Of a DNA stretch of 64,000 nucleotides, positions 17,210 through 25,620 are shown piece by piece. How positions within the stretch are numbered: position 1 is the stretch's first letter; every line of letters begins with the position of its first letter. Location of the stretch: contig NZ_KE136474.1 of the NCBI RefSeq assembly GCF_000407145.1, forward strand, positions 372,001 to 436,000, in the 5' to 3' direction. This DNA comes from Enterococcus caccae ATCC BAA-1240 (lineage in GTDB: Bacteria > Bacillota > Bacilli > Lactobacillales > Enterococcaceae). The notes beneath the pieces were generated by a model, which saw only the letters and a list, made by a program, of their open reading frames with translations, did no database searches and was not told where the DNA came from. Made by a program: the position numbers and the translations under genes.

Positions 17210-18130
17210 CTAAACATATGGTGAAACGGGTGCTTTATTTTTATTGGCAAACTGAATTTTTACATTCGCACGATCATCCAGTGGACTTGTTACGCTATCG
17301 TTAAAGACTTCAAGAAATTGAATCCAGCCGCTGTCGCTTCCAGGTGGAAGGACACCTTTCATCCCAATATTGATTGTTTGGTTGATTGCCCAAGTCTTAT
17401 CTTCTGTCGTGTTATGTTTCACCTGAAATATGCGAGCTTCTTGATCGCTTTTAACATATAGATTGATCACAAACTCATTCACACCACTGACATGTTCCGA
17501 CTTATATGTACAGTTATTCACTGTTACACTTCGAATTTGCCATTTTGCAGTTAAACCACTTTCTTGTCCCATCCCGAAATTGACTTTTCCCGTCACACGG
17601 CCTCGACCTAGTCTTGTGGTGTAGGAACTATTTAACCAATCCGTCCAGTTAAAAACAAAATTTCCTGTACTTCTATCGATCGCAACACTCATTTCTGGTG
17701 TAGAATAGTCGATCGTATAAGTAGCATTTACTTCCCAATTTTGAGCAGCTAACGCATCTAACGCTGCCTCGACTTTTGCCATTTTTGCCCATAATTTATT
17801 GATCGAATCTTCCAATTCATGAATTTTGAGCCATTGCCCACAATCACTACAAACCATTGCTTTATTCATCAATTGTAGGTTTGTCATTAATTGATCCATA
17901 AATTCTTTCCAATCACATACACTCTGATCTGCTAAAGTAGCTTTTAAAGCCCCAAGCAGACAGTCGTTAAGATCGTTTAAATCCTCACAGTTGGTGTGAA
18001 GAACATCTAGATCAGGATTTAACCCCGTATCTTTCTTCAGGCTATTGCATTCTTTTTCTGTAATACCATTTATGATAAAATTCGCTGCATAGTCTTTTAA
18101 ATTGTCACATGCTGTACAATAATCAGCCAT
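17210..18130 (-). CDS. 8-cysteine domain protein, long paralogue 2
   Basis: 306 residues. Residues 1-130 form the shared 8-cysteine helical domain (YCTACDNLK, TEKECNSL, HTNCEDLND, NDCLLGAL, VCDWKEF, CSDCGQW), followed by a conserved helix NKLWAKMAKVEAALDALAAQ. Residues 135-306 are a beta-rich domain paralogous to that of the neighbouring upstream gene, with GRGRVTGKVNFGMGQE. ATG 18130 is preferred since AAGGAG stands nine bases upstream; an ATG four codons earlier overlaps this site. Probably a baseplate or tail-tip component made by gene duplication; no known family is recognised. Confidence 0.6.
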   Translation of the reverse strand: MADYCTACDNLKDYAANFIINGITEKECNSLKKDTGLNPDLDVLHTNCEDLNDLNDCLLGALKATLADQSVCDWKEFMDQLMTNLQLMNKAMVCSDCGQWLKIHELEDSINKLWAKMAKVEAALDALAAQNWEVNATYTIDYSTPEMSVAIDRSTGNFVFNWTDWLNSSYTTRLGRGRVTGKVNFGMGQESGLTAKWQIRSVTVNNCTYKSEHVSGVNEFVINLYVKSDQEARIFQVKHNTTEDKTWAINQTINIGMKGVLPPGSDSGWIQFLEVFNDSVTSPLDDRANVKIQFANKNKAPVSPYV

Positions 18131-18147
18131 TCTTTTCATCTCCTTTT

Positions 18148-19065
18148 CTACATATAAGGTGGAACAGATGTCAGATTTTTATTGGAAAATCTAACTTGCC
18201 CATCCACAATACTGCTTAACACTTTTCCTTGATCTTTAAAGGTAAAAATTTGTAACCAACCACTATTTTGGCCAGAGCCTAAAACCCCTTTTAAATTGAT
18301 GGGAATCGTTTTATTGATCTTGTCGGTGAAACTTTTCATGCTATCGTGAGGACGCTCATATTCCAGCGTTCCTCCTGAAATGGTTGGTACATAAAACTTA
18401 ATAATAAATTCTAAACTTCTAACCTTCAACGATTGGTACGTCACAGTATCCAAGGTCACACTTCTAACTTGCCATTTCGCATTCATCCCATTTTCTTGAG
18501 TCATCCCAAAGTTGATTCTTCCTGTAAGTTTTCCTCGCCCCATTGGATTGGTGATAACAGAACCATTCATATCCCAATCAGTCCAATTAAATTCAAAATA
18601 TCCCGAGCGATCAATGTGAATCTTTAATTCCGGTACTTCAGATTGCACTACACGGCGCACATCGACCGCCCATTTTTGGGCAGCTAAGGCATCTAAAGCT
18701 GCTTCGACTTTCGCCATTTTTGCCCATAATTTATTGATGGAATCTTCAATTTCATGAAGTTTTGCCCATTGACCGCATTCACAACAGATCTGAGCTTTTT
18801 GAATCGTGTATAGATTGTTCGTTAGTTCTTTCATGTACTCTTTCCAGTCACATACATCATATGCCGGCAGTTTATCTTGAAGCGAGCTTAGTAAACAATC
18901 CAACATATCATTAAGGTCTTCGCAATTTTTATGCAATTCTTTCAAATCTGGGTTTAAGCCCGTATCTTTTTGCAGGCTTTTACATTCTTTATCTGTGATG
19001 CCATTCTTCACAAAGTTCGGTGCGTATTCCTTTAGAGCGCCGCACGCTGTACAATACTCAGACAT
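18148..19065 (-). CDS. 8-cysteine domain protein, long paralogue 3
   Basis: 305 residues with the same two-domain plan as the next gene: the 8-cysteine domain (YCTACGALKEY, DKECKSL, HKNCEDLND, LDCLLSSL, VCDWKEY, CCECGQW) and the identical helix NKLWAKMAKVEAALDALAAQ, then a beta-rich domain containing GRGKLTGRINFGMTQENG. The identity of the helix at protein and nearly at DNA level indicates a recent duplication or gene conversion. It follows the Dit-like gene by 16 bp. No known family is recognised; an inner baseplate or tip role is inferred. Confidence 0.6.
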   Translation of the reverse strand: MSEYCTACGALKEYAPNFVKNGITDKECKSLQKDTGLNPDLKELHKNCEDLNDMLDCLLSSLQDKLPAYDVCDWKEYMKELTNNLYTIQKAQICCECGQWAKLHEIEDSINKLWAKMAKVEAALDALAAQKWAVDVRRVVQSEVPELKIHIDRSGYFEFNWTDWDMNGSVITNPMGRGKLTGRINFGMTQENGMNAKWQVRSVTLDTVTYQSLKVRSLEFIIKFYVPTISGGTLEYERPHDSMKSFTDKINKTIPINLKGVLGSGQNSGWLQIFTFKDQGKVLSSIVDGQVRFSNKNLTSVPPYM

Positions 19066-19081
19066 TTATTTCCCTCCTTTT

Positions 19082-20164
19082 TTAAATTGTTAATCTGTCG
19101 ACTTTGACATACACGCAAGTCATTTCGCAACAGTTATTGGTTTCTACAATGATGCCATTTGTTCCATGATGGACAGTGAAACCAAATGTATTGCCAATTG
19201 GTATGACAAGCTGATTGATGTTGATCGCCTTTTCTGAACAGCACTTATCTTCTAAATAATAAATCTCACCGTTAGCCGTCAATGTCAGCTTGCCGTTATA
19301 TTCACCTAAAATCTGCATCTTGTTGCCATTTAAGGTAATGACTGGATCTTTCATTGCTCCAATCATGGTGATCGTGACCTTATCACTGTCCAGGATCGTG
19401 TCACTATAAAACTGCCCTGCAATAATGTCTTTACACGGCTCTGCCTTACAGATTTTATGTCCTAGCATTTTCTCTTCAGACCAAATATTTTTCCCTGCCT
19501 CGCAGTTATAAATGATTTGATAGGTATCACCACATTGGCTATAAAAAGCGCTAGCAACTTCTTTTTTCAGTTCACAAAGTGAATTTTCACCAGTTAGAAA
19601 TTCACATTCACAGACACATTTTGGACAGGATTCATGTTTTGTTTGACTGCAAGAAATACAACACTCTTGACACTCGTCGACTTCCTGAAAATCTAAACAT
19701 TCCATAAAATTACAAGCTACATATGGTTTTAGGAAAACTTTTTTTGTATCTGCTTTATGCCAAATCCCTTCGTATAATACAAAGTCGATATCAATATTGA
19801 CAACATGTCGTTCTGTTGAATAGGATTCACTGAAATCTTTGATGAAGGCATTCGTCCATAATAGCTGTTCGCCTTCAATAGCCCATAATTTTCCTGCTTT
19901 GACAATATTCATGAAGACATAGTCTTTATAAAATTGCTTTTGATCACAACTCAATTTTCTTGTGTCGAGTTTTAGCGTCATACTTAGTGATTGCTCCATG
20001 GAAAACTGCTGCTTGGCTTTAAAATTGGCGTAGCTTCCATGACCGAAGCTATATTCTGTTGTGCCTGTTTTGAAGCCGCCGCTAAGATCTGCTGATTGCA
20101 GCATTTCGTAATTATCGATTACGAGGTCGTTGAATTGGATGTATTTTCTGTTTAAAATTGTCAT
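19082..20164 (-). CDS. Dit-like distal tail protein with cysteine-rich insert
   Basis: 360 residues. The N-terminal 140 residues look like a siphophage distal tail protein (starts TILNRKYIQFNDLVIDNY; later AFIKDFSESYSTERHVVNID and DFVLYEGIWHKAD), the hub linking the tail tube to the tip. Residues about 150-195 are an unusual insert with roughly a dozen cysteines in clusters such as CQECCISC and CPKCVCEC; further cysteines follow to the end. This could bind zinc or form disulfides. Its position directly before the tip genes supports Dit. The cysteine insert is not part of the usual family. Confidence 0.65.
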   Translation of the reverse strand: MTILNRKYIQFNDLVIDNYEMLQSADLSGGFKTGTTEYSFGHGSYANFKAKQQFSMEQSLSMTLKLDTRKLSCDQKQFYKDYVFMNIVKAGKLWAIEGEQLLWTNAFIKDFSESYSTERHVVNIDIDFVLYEGIWHKADTKKVFLKPYVACNFMECLDFQEVDECQECCISCSQTKHESCPKCVCECEFLTGENSLCELKKEVASAFYSQCGDTYQIIYNCEAGKNIWSEEKMLGHKICKAEPCKDIIAGQFYSDTILDSDKVTITMIGAMKDPVITLNGNKMQILGEYNGKLTLTANGEIYYLEDKCCSEKAININQLVIPIGNTFGFTVHHGTNGIIVETNNCCEMTCVYVKVDRLTI

Positions 20165-20198
20165 GGTTTACTCCTTTCTTTGGTTTGATTAGGTATAT

Positions 20199-20238
20199 AA
20201 AAAAGAACAAGAGCTTTATTTAGCTCTTGTTCTTTTTT
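20199..20238 (-). terminator. Terminator after the lipoprotein gene, inside the tail locus
   Basis: AAGAACAAGAGCT and AGCTCTTGTTCTT arms with an eight-base loop are followed on the minus strand by a long T run. It stands between the lipoprotein stop and the Dit-like start, so it would block tail transcription unless readthrough or antitermination occurs. Confidence 0.9.
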
Positions 20239-20244
20239 ATTATT

Positions 20245-20742
20245 TTATTTATTTTTTTGATAGTACCATTGAGCAAAATCAACTATATCTTTATCTGAGT
20301 AATCTAAGCTTTTAAGGACTTCGGCTAAAGCATTAATATCGGTATTTGAATATGATGACTCTACTAACCTTCCTTTGCTCACATCATAGTGCAATGTCTC
20401 TTTTTTCTCACCGTCTACATTCCCTTTAAGAACAAGAGATGATTCAAGAACTTCATTGGTTTTATTACTAATTACAAAATCTAGCTCAAAATAATCATAG
20501 TCTATACCTTTCTCTCTAGTAAACGATAGAATCTCACTGTATTGGTTAATTTCTACAGCTTTTTCTTCTAAATCTTCCTGTATTTCTTTCATCTTTTTAT
20601 CTTTTTTAACCGATGTATTTTCCGTAGTTTGTTCTACTGATGATGAAGTTGCTAATTTTTCTTCATTATTTTTACTAGAATTACATCCTATAGCAGTTAG
20701 TGATACTCCTACTAATAACAATACTAACACTAATCTCTTCAT
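20245..20742 (-). CDS. Small lipoprotein inserted in the tail locus (moron-like)
   Basis: 165-residue lipoprotein: signal peptide MKRLVLVLLLVGVSL, lipobox LTAIGC with the lipid-bearing Cys at 20, then a low-complexity Ser/Thr/Lys/Glu linker (residues 22-60) and a small globular domain. No family is recognised. It has its own promoter and terminator and separates the tape measure from the Dit-like gene, the layout of a moron. Some phage lipoproteins block DNA injection by acting on the tape measure protein, so a self-protection function against the tail particle is a reasonable but unproven idea. Confidence 0.75.
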   Translation of the reverse strand: MKRLVLVLLLVGVSLTAIGCNSSKNNEEKLATSSSVEQTTENTSVKKDKKMKEIQEDLEEKAVEINQYSEILSFTREKGIDYDYFELDFVISNKTNEVLESSLVLKGNVDGEKKETLHYDVSKGRLVESSYSNTDINALAEVLKSLDYSDKDIVDFAQWYYQKNK

Positions 20743-20774
20743 TATTTTCCTCCTAATGTAAAAAATACAAATCT

Positions 20775-20804
20775 ATTTTAACATATATTATTCACTAGGG
20801 TAAA
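20775..20804 (-). promoter_or_regulatory. Promoter of the lipoprotein gene
   Basis: On the minus strand TTTACC, an 18-bp spacer and TAAAAT, about 30 bp before the lipoprotein ribosome-binding site (AGGAGG). The region is very AT-rich. Confidence 0.65.
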
Positions 20805-20883
20805 CACATTTCTATACATCCAAGATATCAAAATATTTTTCACTAAATCATTAATTTTGCAATATAACATTCTTTTGGTTTCT

Positions 20884-23800
20884 TTATCTCAGATACCTGC
20901 TTGCTCGTTTCATAATATAATCAGCATTTCCACCAACTACATTTTGTGTTACTCTATTAGCATTATTTGTTGTATGGTTAACATTATTGACAACAGTTGA
21001 AACAGCCGGAATAAGCATTGACTGAGTATTAAATCTACCTGTCAATGCGCTAAATGCTCCACGAACATCAAGATTGTTTACTTTATTCATAAAATCCAGT
21101 CCAAAGGTACTAACAGCAGCTCTACGCTGAACGAATTCACCCGGTGTTAGCATGGCTGGTACAGTATCGGTACCTTTCTTTTTGAAAATACCGGCTAAAC
21201 CACCAGAAGCTAAATAATCAGGGACTAACCCTCCTTTCGCTGGATAAATTGGTGTTATTAAACTCTTGTTTTTATTAGTTGCTCCTACTTTTACATATAG
21301 TCCCTCAACTGCGCCTTTAAAGCCTTCGACTAAAGAATTCCCCATTCTTGTGCCGATACTTCCAAAAGTTGTCATAATCACAGAATCTGCCATATTCATT
21401 CCATCAACTACGGATTTAATCTCACTTGGTATACTTCGTATTGATTCAATAAGCCCCTTAGTTAGATTTTCAGTATATTTGGTACCAATGTCAGTAAACT
21501 TCTGATAGTAGCCTTCAAGAGTTGTGATAAGAGCTGAAAAGTCATCAGCGATAGTTTTAGTTGGATTCTTAGCTTTATATTCTGCCATAATATTCGTTGC
21601 AAATCCATTACCAAACTCTGTGAATTTTGGTAGTAATCCATTTAATGTATCAGCTAATTCTGTAAAAGCATCCGCACTGCTGGTGATTTTTTCTGCATTT
21701 GCAACAGCATCTTTATCCGTAACAAATTCCTGAATCTTCTGTAAACAAGCTTTTACTGCTCCTATTTTTAATCCAAATTCCTCTGCATTTAATTGCGGAA
21801 CATTCTGGATTAGATTTATCAATTCCGAAACTTTTTCTATTCTTTTCTTAGCTTCTGCTATCCTTGACATAAGGCTATCTCCATTTGATGATGTTGCTTC
21901 ATCTGTAGGCGGAGAAGTTGGCTCTGTCTGAGTATCAATTTTTAACTTAGTATCTGCTAATGATAATAATCCATTATCGCTATTAGTAGCTGGAACATTA
22001 TCAGTTTGAGCAGTATCTTCTAGCTTGAAACTATCAACTATCTTAACAGCCTTCACAATCTCATCCATTGTATCTTGAAACTGCTTTGTACTATTCGAAT
22101 CAAATTTAAACCTCAAAGCTTCCTCAAGCTGTGCACCCATTAAATTGAGTTGAGTTAATTTACCTACTGCTTTCGTGATAACTGATTCTTTTTCATCCCA
22201 TGCTTCAAAAACTTCTGGATTACCATTTTCATCTGTAGGTGAAAAATCGGTAAGCAATACCTTCCGAATCGTATCTTGCATGAGTTTTACTCTGTCTTCG
22301 AATGTTGCAAAACTTCCTTCATCAAACTCAAATTTCAGAGCAGCTTTAAGCTTAGCCCCTAGTTCATTTAATTTCCCCAACTTATCAATTGCTTGTTGGA
22401 TATCTCTTTCCATCGCCCAGGTCCAGTCAGGCATGTTGCTTCTGGTTCCATTTTCATCTCTAGGTGTAAAGTCGGTACTTAGGATTTCCTTGATTGCTTC
22501 TTTGATTCCTTTAATGGTCTCTTTCAGTTTAGTAACATCATTCGCATCAAATGTAAATCCCATAGCTGTTTTCAAATGTCCAATCAATTTGCTTAGATAC
22601 TCAGCCTTTTCAACTGTTGCTTTTAGAGTATCAACATCCAACTTCATATTGAGATCAATTTTTTCAAAACCTTTTATAATATCCTGAACGTTCTGTAGCT
22701 TACTTATAACATCACTAAAATTTAATTCCGTTTTTTGGATTTTATCAAGCTGTTCCATGATTCCAACCAAGTGAGTTACATAGTTTTTAGCGTCTTCTGC
22801 AACACCGTCATCGATATTATCACCTTTGAAGGCTCGTTTTACATCATCGAACCAACCTTTTGTTTTGGTAAAATATTCAAATGTTTTTTGAATCTCTTCG
22901 ATTCTGTCTTTTAATCCTTCTGGATCTTTTATCTCAGTTTCTTCAAGCTTTTCGATGGCTTTAGCTACATCAGCTAAATTCCCCACAGCTTTTGCCGCAT
23001 CTTCTCCGATTTTCGTATCTGTTTTTCCTCCACTGAAAAACTGACCAATTTCTTTAAAGAAGCCTACTCCTTTTTTCAAGTATTCGAAGACGCTTTGAAT
23101 TTCATTGATTTTCGATTCTATATTCGCAGGAATAGTAATATCCTCAAACTTTTGAAGTTCTTTTCCCACTTTTGCTAATTGGATAATTCCCTCAGCTACA
23201 ACTGCAGTATTTAGAGCTCCTACAGCATTCTTGAATAAATCTAGCACACCACCTAGATTAGCTGCAGTGAAATAACCGATTGCTGTCGTAACAGATTCTA
23301 TTTTTCCTTTGATGCTTGAGGTATCATCTGGTACTTTCTGCTCTAACTGATAGAGTGCTTCTGAAACATGCATCAATTCTTCTGCTACTAGAAAGACTGT
23401 TGCTAATCCTGCTCCAGCAATCAATGCACCAACACCTGATGATACCAAGGCACCGACAACTCCAACTAGAACACTCATGCCCCCGATTGCTATACCGATA
23501 TTGGCTAGTTTGGCCGCAACATTGGCAATGTCATCTGGTACTTTTTCGTCGATTTGTTTCATGGCTTCGGCTGCTTTTGTTAGGAGACTTATGATTCCTC
23601 CGATAGATTCCAATCCAGCCATAGCAATATCTGGTTTTTTTTCTGCTAACAAGCCTACGACACCTACAAGAAGACCCATACCTCCGATTGCAGCGCCCAT
23701 AGCTAGAAGTTTTCCACCTAAACTACCAAAATCACCTGGCACTTTGGCAGCAATTTGTCCCATTGCTTCTGCTGTTTCACCTAGTAGGCTACTAAGATCA

Positions 23801-25383
23801 CGAATCATTTTAAATCCGGCTTTTGCTTCTTTAGGATGATCCTTCGCTAATTTTCCTGCTATCGCTACTAGGACACCCATTCCGCCTATCGCGATTCCCA
23901 TGCTTCCTAAGCGAGAACCCATTTCTCCAAAATCGGATGGCACTTTTGTCGCAATTTGACTCATCGTTTCAGCTGCTTCTTCTAATAATTTTCCAATTTC
24001 TCGAATCATTTGGAAGCCTTTTTTCGCTTCTTTTGGATTGTCTTTCGCTAATTTTCCTGCTATTGCTATTAATAGACCCATTCCACCTATTGCGATCCCC
24101 ATACTTCCTAAACGAGAACCCATTTCGCCGAAATCTGATGGCACTTTTGCGACAATTTGACTCATCGTTTCAGCTGCTTCTTCTAATAATTTACCGATTT
24201 CTCGAATCATCTGGAAGCCTTTTTTCGCTTCTTTTGGGTTATCCTGTGCTAGCTTTCCAGCGATGGCGATTAAAATGCCCATCCCACCTATTGCAATACC
24301 CATACTTCCTAGGCGAGAGCCCATTTCGCCGAAATCTGATGGCACTTTTGTGGCGATTTGACTCATCGTTTCGGCTGCTTCTTCTAATAATTTGCCGATT
24401 TCTCGAATCATTTGGAAGCCTTTTTTCGCTTCTTTGGGATTACCTTGGGCTAATTTTCCTGCTATTCCTACTAATACGCCCATTCCTACTATGGCGATCC
24501 CCATACTTCCTAATCTTGAGCCCATTTCTCCAAGATCTGCTGGGACTTTGGCAGCGATTTGACTCATCGTTTCGGCCGCTTCTTCTAATAATTTGCCGAT
24601 TTCTCGAATCATTTGGAAACCTTTTTTCGCTTCTTTGGGGTTATCTTGCGCTAGCTTTCCTGCTATCCCTACTAATACACCCATTCCTACTATGGCGATC
24701 CCCATGTTTCCTAAGCGAGCACCCATCGAGCCTAAATCTGATGGCACTTTTGCGGCGATTTGGCTCATCGTCTCCGCTGCTTCTTCTAATAGCTTACCAA
24801 TGTCTCGAATCGTCTTAAAACCTGTTTTCGCTACTTTGGCATCACCACTTGCTAATTTTCCAGCTATCGCTACTAATGCGCCCATTCCTACTATGGCGAT
24901 TCCCATATTTCCTAAGCGGGAACCCATCGAGCCTAAATCTGATGGCACTTTTGCGGCGATCTGACTCATGGTCTCAGCCGATTCTCCTAATAATTTTCCG
25001 ATGTCACGAATCGTTTTAAAACCCGTTTGAGCTTTTTTTCCATCGCCACTTGCTAATGTGCCAGCTATAACTGCTAAAGTCCCCATACCTACTATAGCGA
25101 TGCCCATATTCCCTAATTTTGGCCCAATTTTGCTTAAATCTGATGGCACTTTATCGTTGACTTCTTTGAGCGCTGTTGCTCCTGATTCTATGGAATTAGC
25201 TGCATCTTCTATAAAGCTGAATCCTTTAAACTCACTTAGACTTTTTTCAAGTTTTTTAACACTTGATTGAACTTTACTTTTCTCTATTTTTAATTGTTTG
25301 ATTTTACTGTCTATTTTAGAAAGCTGCTTTGCGATTTCTTCAGAGTTGGATTTCATATCTATTGATATTTTTTCTATTGCCAC
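20884..25383 (-). CDS. Tail tape measure protein with ten 67-residue repeats
   Basis: 1,499 residues, the largest gene of the tail locus, placed after the chaperone pair as in siphophages. A short N-terminal coiled coil (to about residue 70) is followed by ten 67-residue repeats of the form KVPSDLGSMGSRLGNMGIAI, a hydrophobic Gly-rich turn, then a charged helix ending LLEEAAETMSQI. Then come long coiled-coil regions (about 700-1,150) and a C-terminal segment with VNNVNHTTNNANRVTQNVVG. I set the start at GTG 25383, seven bases from AGGAGG; the longer frame to 25620 runs through a terminator and a promoter-like element. Length sets tail length in known phages. Confidence 0.9.
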   Translation of the reverse strand: MAIEKISIDMKSNSEEIAKQLSKIDSKIKQLKIEKSKVQSSVKKLEKSLSEFKGFSFIEDAANSIESGATALKEVNDKVPSDLSKIGPKLGNMGIAIVGMGTLAVIAGTLASGDGKKAQTGFKTIRDIGKLLGESAETMSQIAAKVPSDLGSMGSRLGNMGIAIVGMGALVAIAGKLASGDAKVAKTGFKTIRDIGKLLEEAAETMSQIAAKVPSDLGSMGARLGNMGIAIVGMGVLVGIAGKLAQDNPKEAKKGFQMIREIGKLLEEAAETMSQIAAKVPADLGEMGSRLGSMGIAIVGMGVLVGIAGKLAQGNPKEAKKGFQMIREIGKLLEEAAETMSQIATKVPSDFGEMGSRLGSMGIAIGGMGILIAIAGKLAQDNPKEAKKGFQMIREIGKLLEEAAETMSQIVAKVPSDFGEMGSRLGSMGIAIGGMGLLIAIAGKLAKDNPKEAKKGFQMIREIGKLLEEAAETMSQIATKVPSDFGEMGSRLGSMGIAIGGMGVLVAIAGKLAKDHPKEAKAGFKMIRDLSSLLGETAEAMGQIAAKVPGDFGSLGGKLLAMGAAIGGMGLLVGVVGLLAEKKPDIAMAGLESIGGIISLLTKAAEAMKQIDEKVPDDIANVAAKLANIGIAIGGMSVLVGVVGALVSSGVGALIAGAGLATVFLVAEELMHVSEALYQLEQKVPDDTSSIKGKIESVTTAIGYFTAANLGGVLDLFKNAVGALNTAVVAEGIIQLAKVGKELQKFEDITIPANIESKINEIQSVFEYLKKGVGFFKEIGQFFSGGKTDTKIGEDAAKAVGNLADVAKAIEKLEETEIKDPEGLKDRIEEIQKTFEYFTKTKGWFDDVKRAFKGDNIDDGVAEDAKNYVTHLVGIMEQLDKIQKTELNFSDVISKLQNVQDIIKGFEKIDLNMKLDVDTLKATVEKAEYLSKLIGHLKTAMGFTFDANDVTKLKETIKGIKEAIKEILSTDFTPRDENGTRSNMPDWTWAMERDIQQAIDKLGKLNELGAKLKAALKFEFDEGSFATFEDRVKLMQDTIRKVLLTDFSPTDENGNPEVFEAWDEKESVITKAVGKLTQLNLMGAQLEEALRFKFDSNSTKQFQDTMDEIVKAVKIVDSFKLEDTAQTDNVPATNSDNGLLSLADTKLKIDTQTEPTSPPTDEATSSNGDSLMSRIAEAKKRIEKVSELINLIQNVPQLNAEEFGLKIGAVKACLQKIQEFVTDKDAVANAEKITSSADAFTELADTLNGLLPKFTEFGNGFATNIMAEYKAKNPTKTIADDFSALITTLEGYYQKFTDIGTKYTENLTKGLIESIRSIPSEIKSVVDGMNMADSVIMTTFGSIGTRMGNSLVEGFKGAVEGLYVKVGATNKNKSLITPIYPAKGGLVPDYLASGGLAGIFKKKGTDTVPAMLTPGEFVQRRAAVSTFGLDFMNKVNNLDVRGAFSALTGRFNTQSMLIPAVSTVVNNVNHTTNNANRVTQNVVGGNADYIMKRASRYLR
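23270..25160 (-). repeat. Tandem 201-bp repeats encoding the tape measure repeats
   Basis: About ten consecutive 201-bp units. The central six or so (about 23.85-24.95 kb) are nearly identical at DNA level and in frame, so unequal recombination could add or remove exactly 67 residues. Boundaries are approximate. Confidence 0.75.
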
Positions 25384-25433
25384 TCTGCCGCCTCCTTTCT
25401 TATTTTTGAAATATTTCTGTTTATAATGATGGT

Positions 25434-25465
25434 AAAAAAAGGTATAAGCAATTGCCCATACCTTT
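25434..25465 (-). terminator. Terminator-like hairpin in the tape measure leader
   Basis: AAAGGTAT / ATACCTTT arms followed on the minus strand by seven T. It lies between the promoter-like element at 25490 and the tape measure start, where it could act as an attenuator. Confidence 0.6.
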
Positions 25466-25489
25466 AAAATAGTAGTTACCTTTTCTTTC

Positions 25490-25540
25490 GATACTACCAT
25501 CTTACAACAGAAATTTAGCCGAAAAATTCGGATATCGTTC
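25490..25540 (-). promoter_or_regulatory. Late-promoter-like 51-bp element, copy 4 (tape measure)
   Basis: Same gap-free 51-bp layout as the copies at 29443, 29600 and 29744. On the minus strand: GAACGATATCC dyad, an AATTTTT block, then TAAGAT as likely -10 and TAGTATC. It lies directly downstream of the terminator that ends the upstream operon and so probably restarts transcription for the tape measure gene. Confidence 0.6.
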
Positions 25541-25572
25541 ATACCTGATCGATGCTTTTTTAGAGTAGTAAA

Positions 25573-25600
25573 CAAAAAAAGAGACTCTGTCTGAGTCTCT
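25573..25600 (-). terminator. Terminator after the tail chaperone genes
   Basis: AGAGACTC / GAGTCTCT stem with a five-base loop and seven T on the minus strand, 20 bp after the stop of the frameshift chaperone. Confidence 0.9.
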
Positions 25601-25620
25601 GATGTTTTTGTAAAAACCAA

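Noticed and set aside
23937..24818. 293-residue Leu-rich plus-strand ORF and other plus-strand ORFs inside the tape measure
   Set aside because: They are antisense shadows of the 201-bp repeats, without ribosome-binding sites; the minus-strand frame is clearly the gene.
25384..25620. 237-bp N-terminal extension of the tape measure
   Set aside because: It would run through a terminator, a promoter-like element and a second hairpin; GTG 25383 has an ideal AGGAGG.
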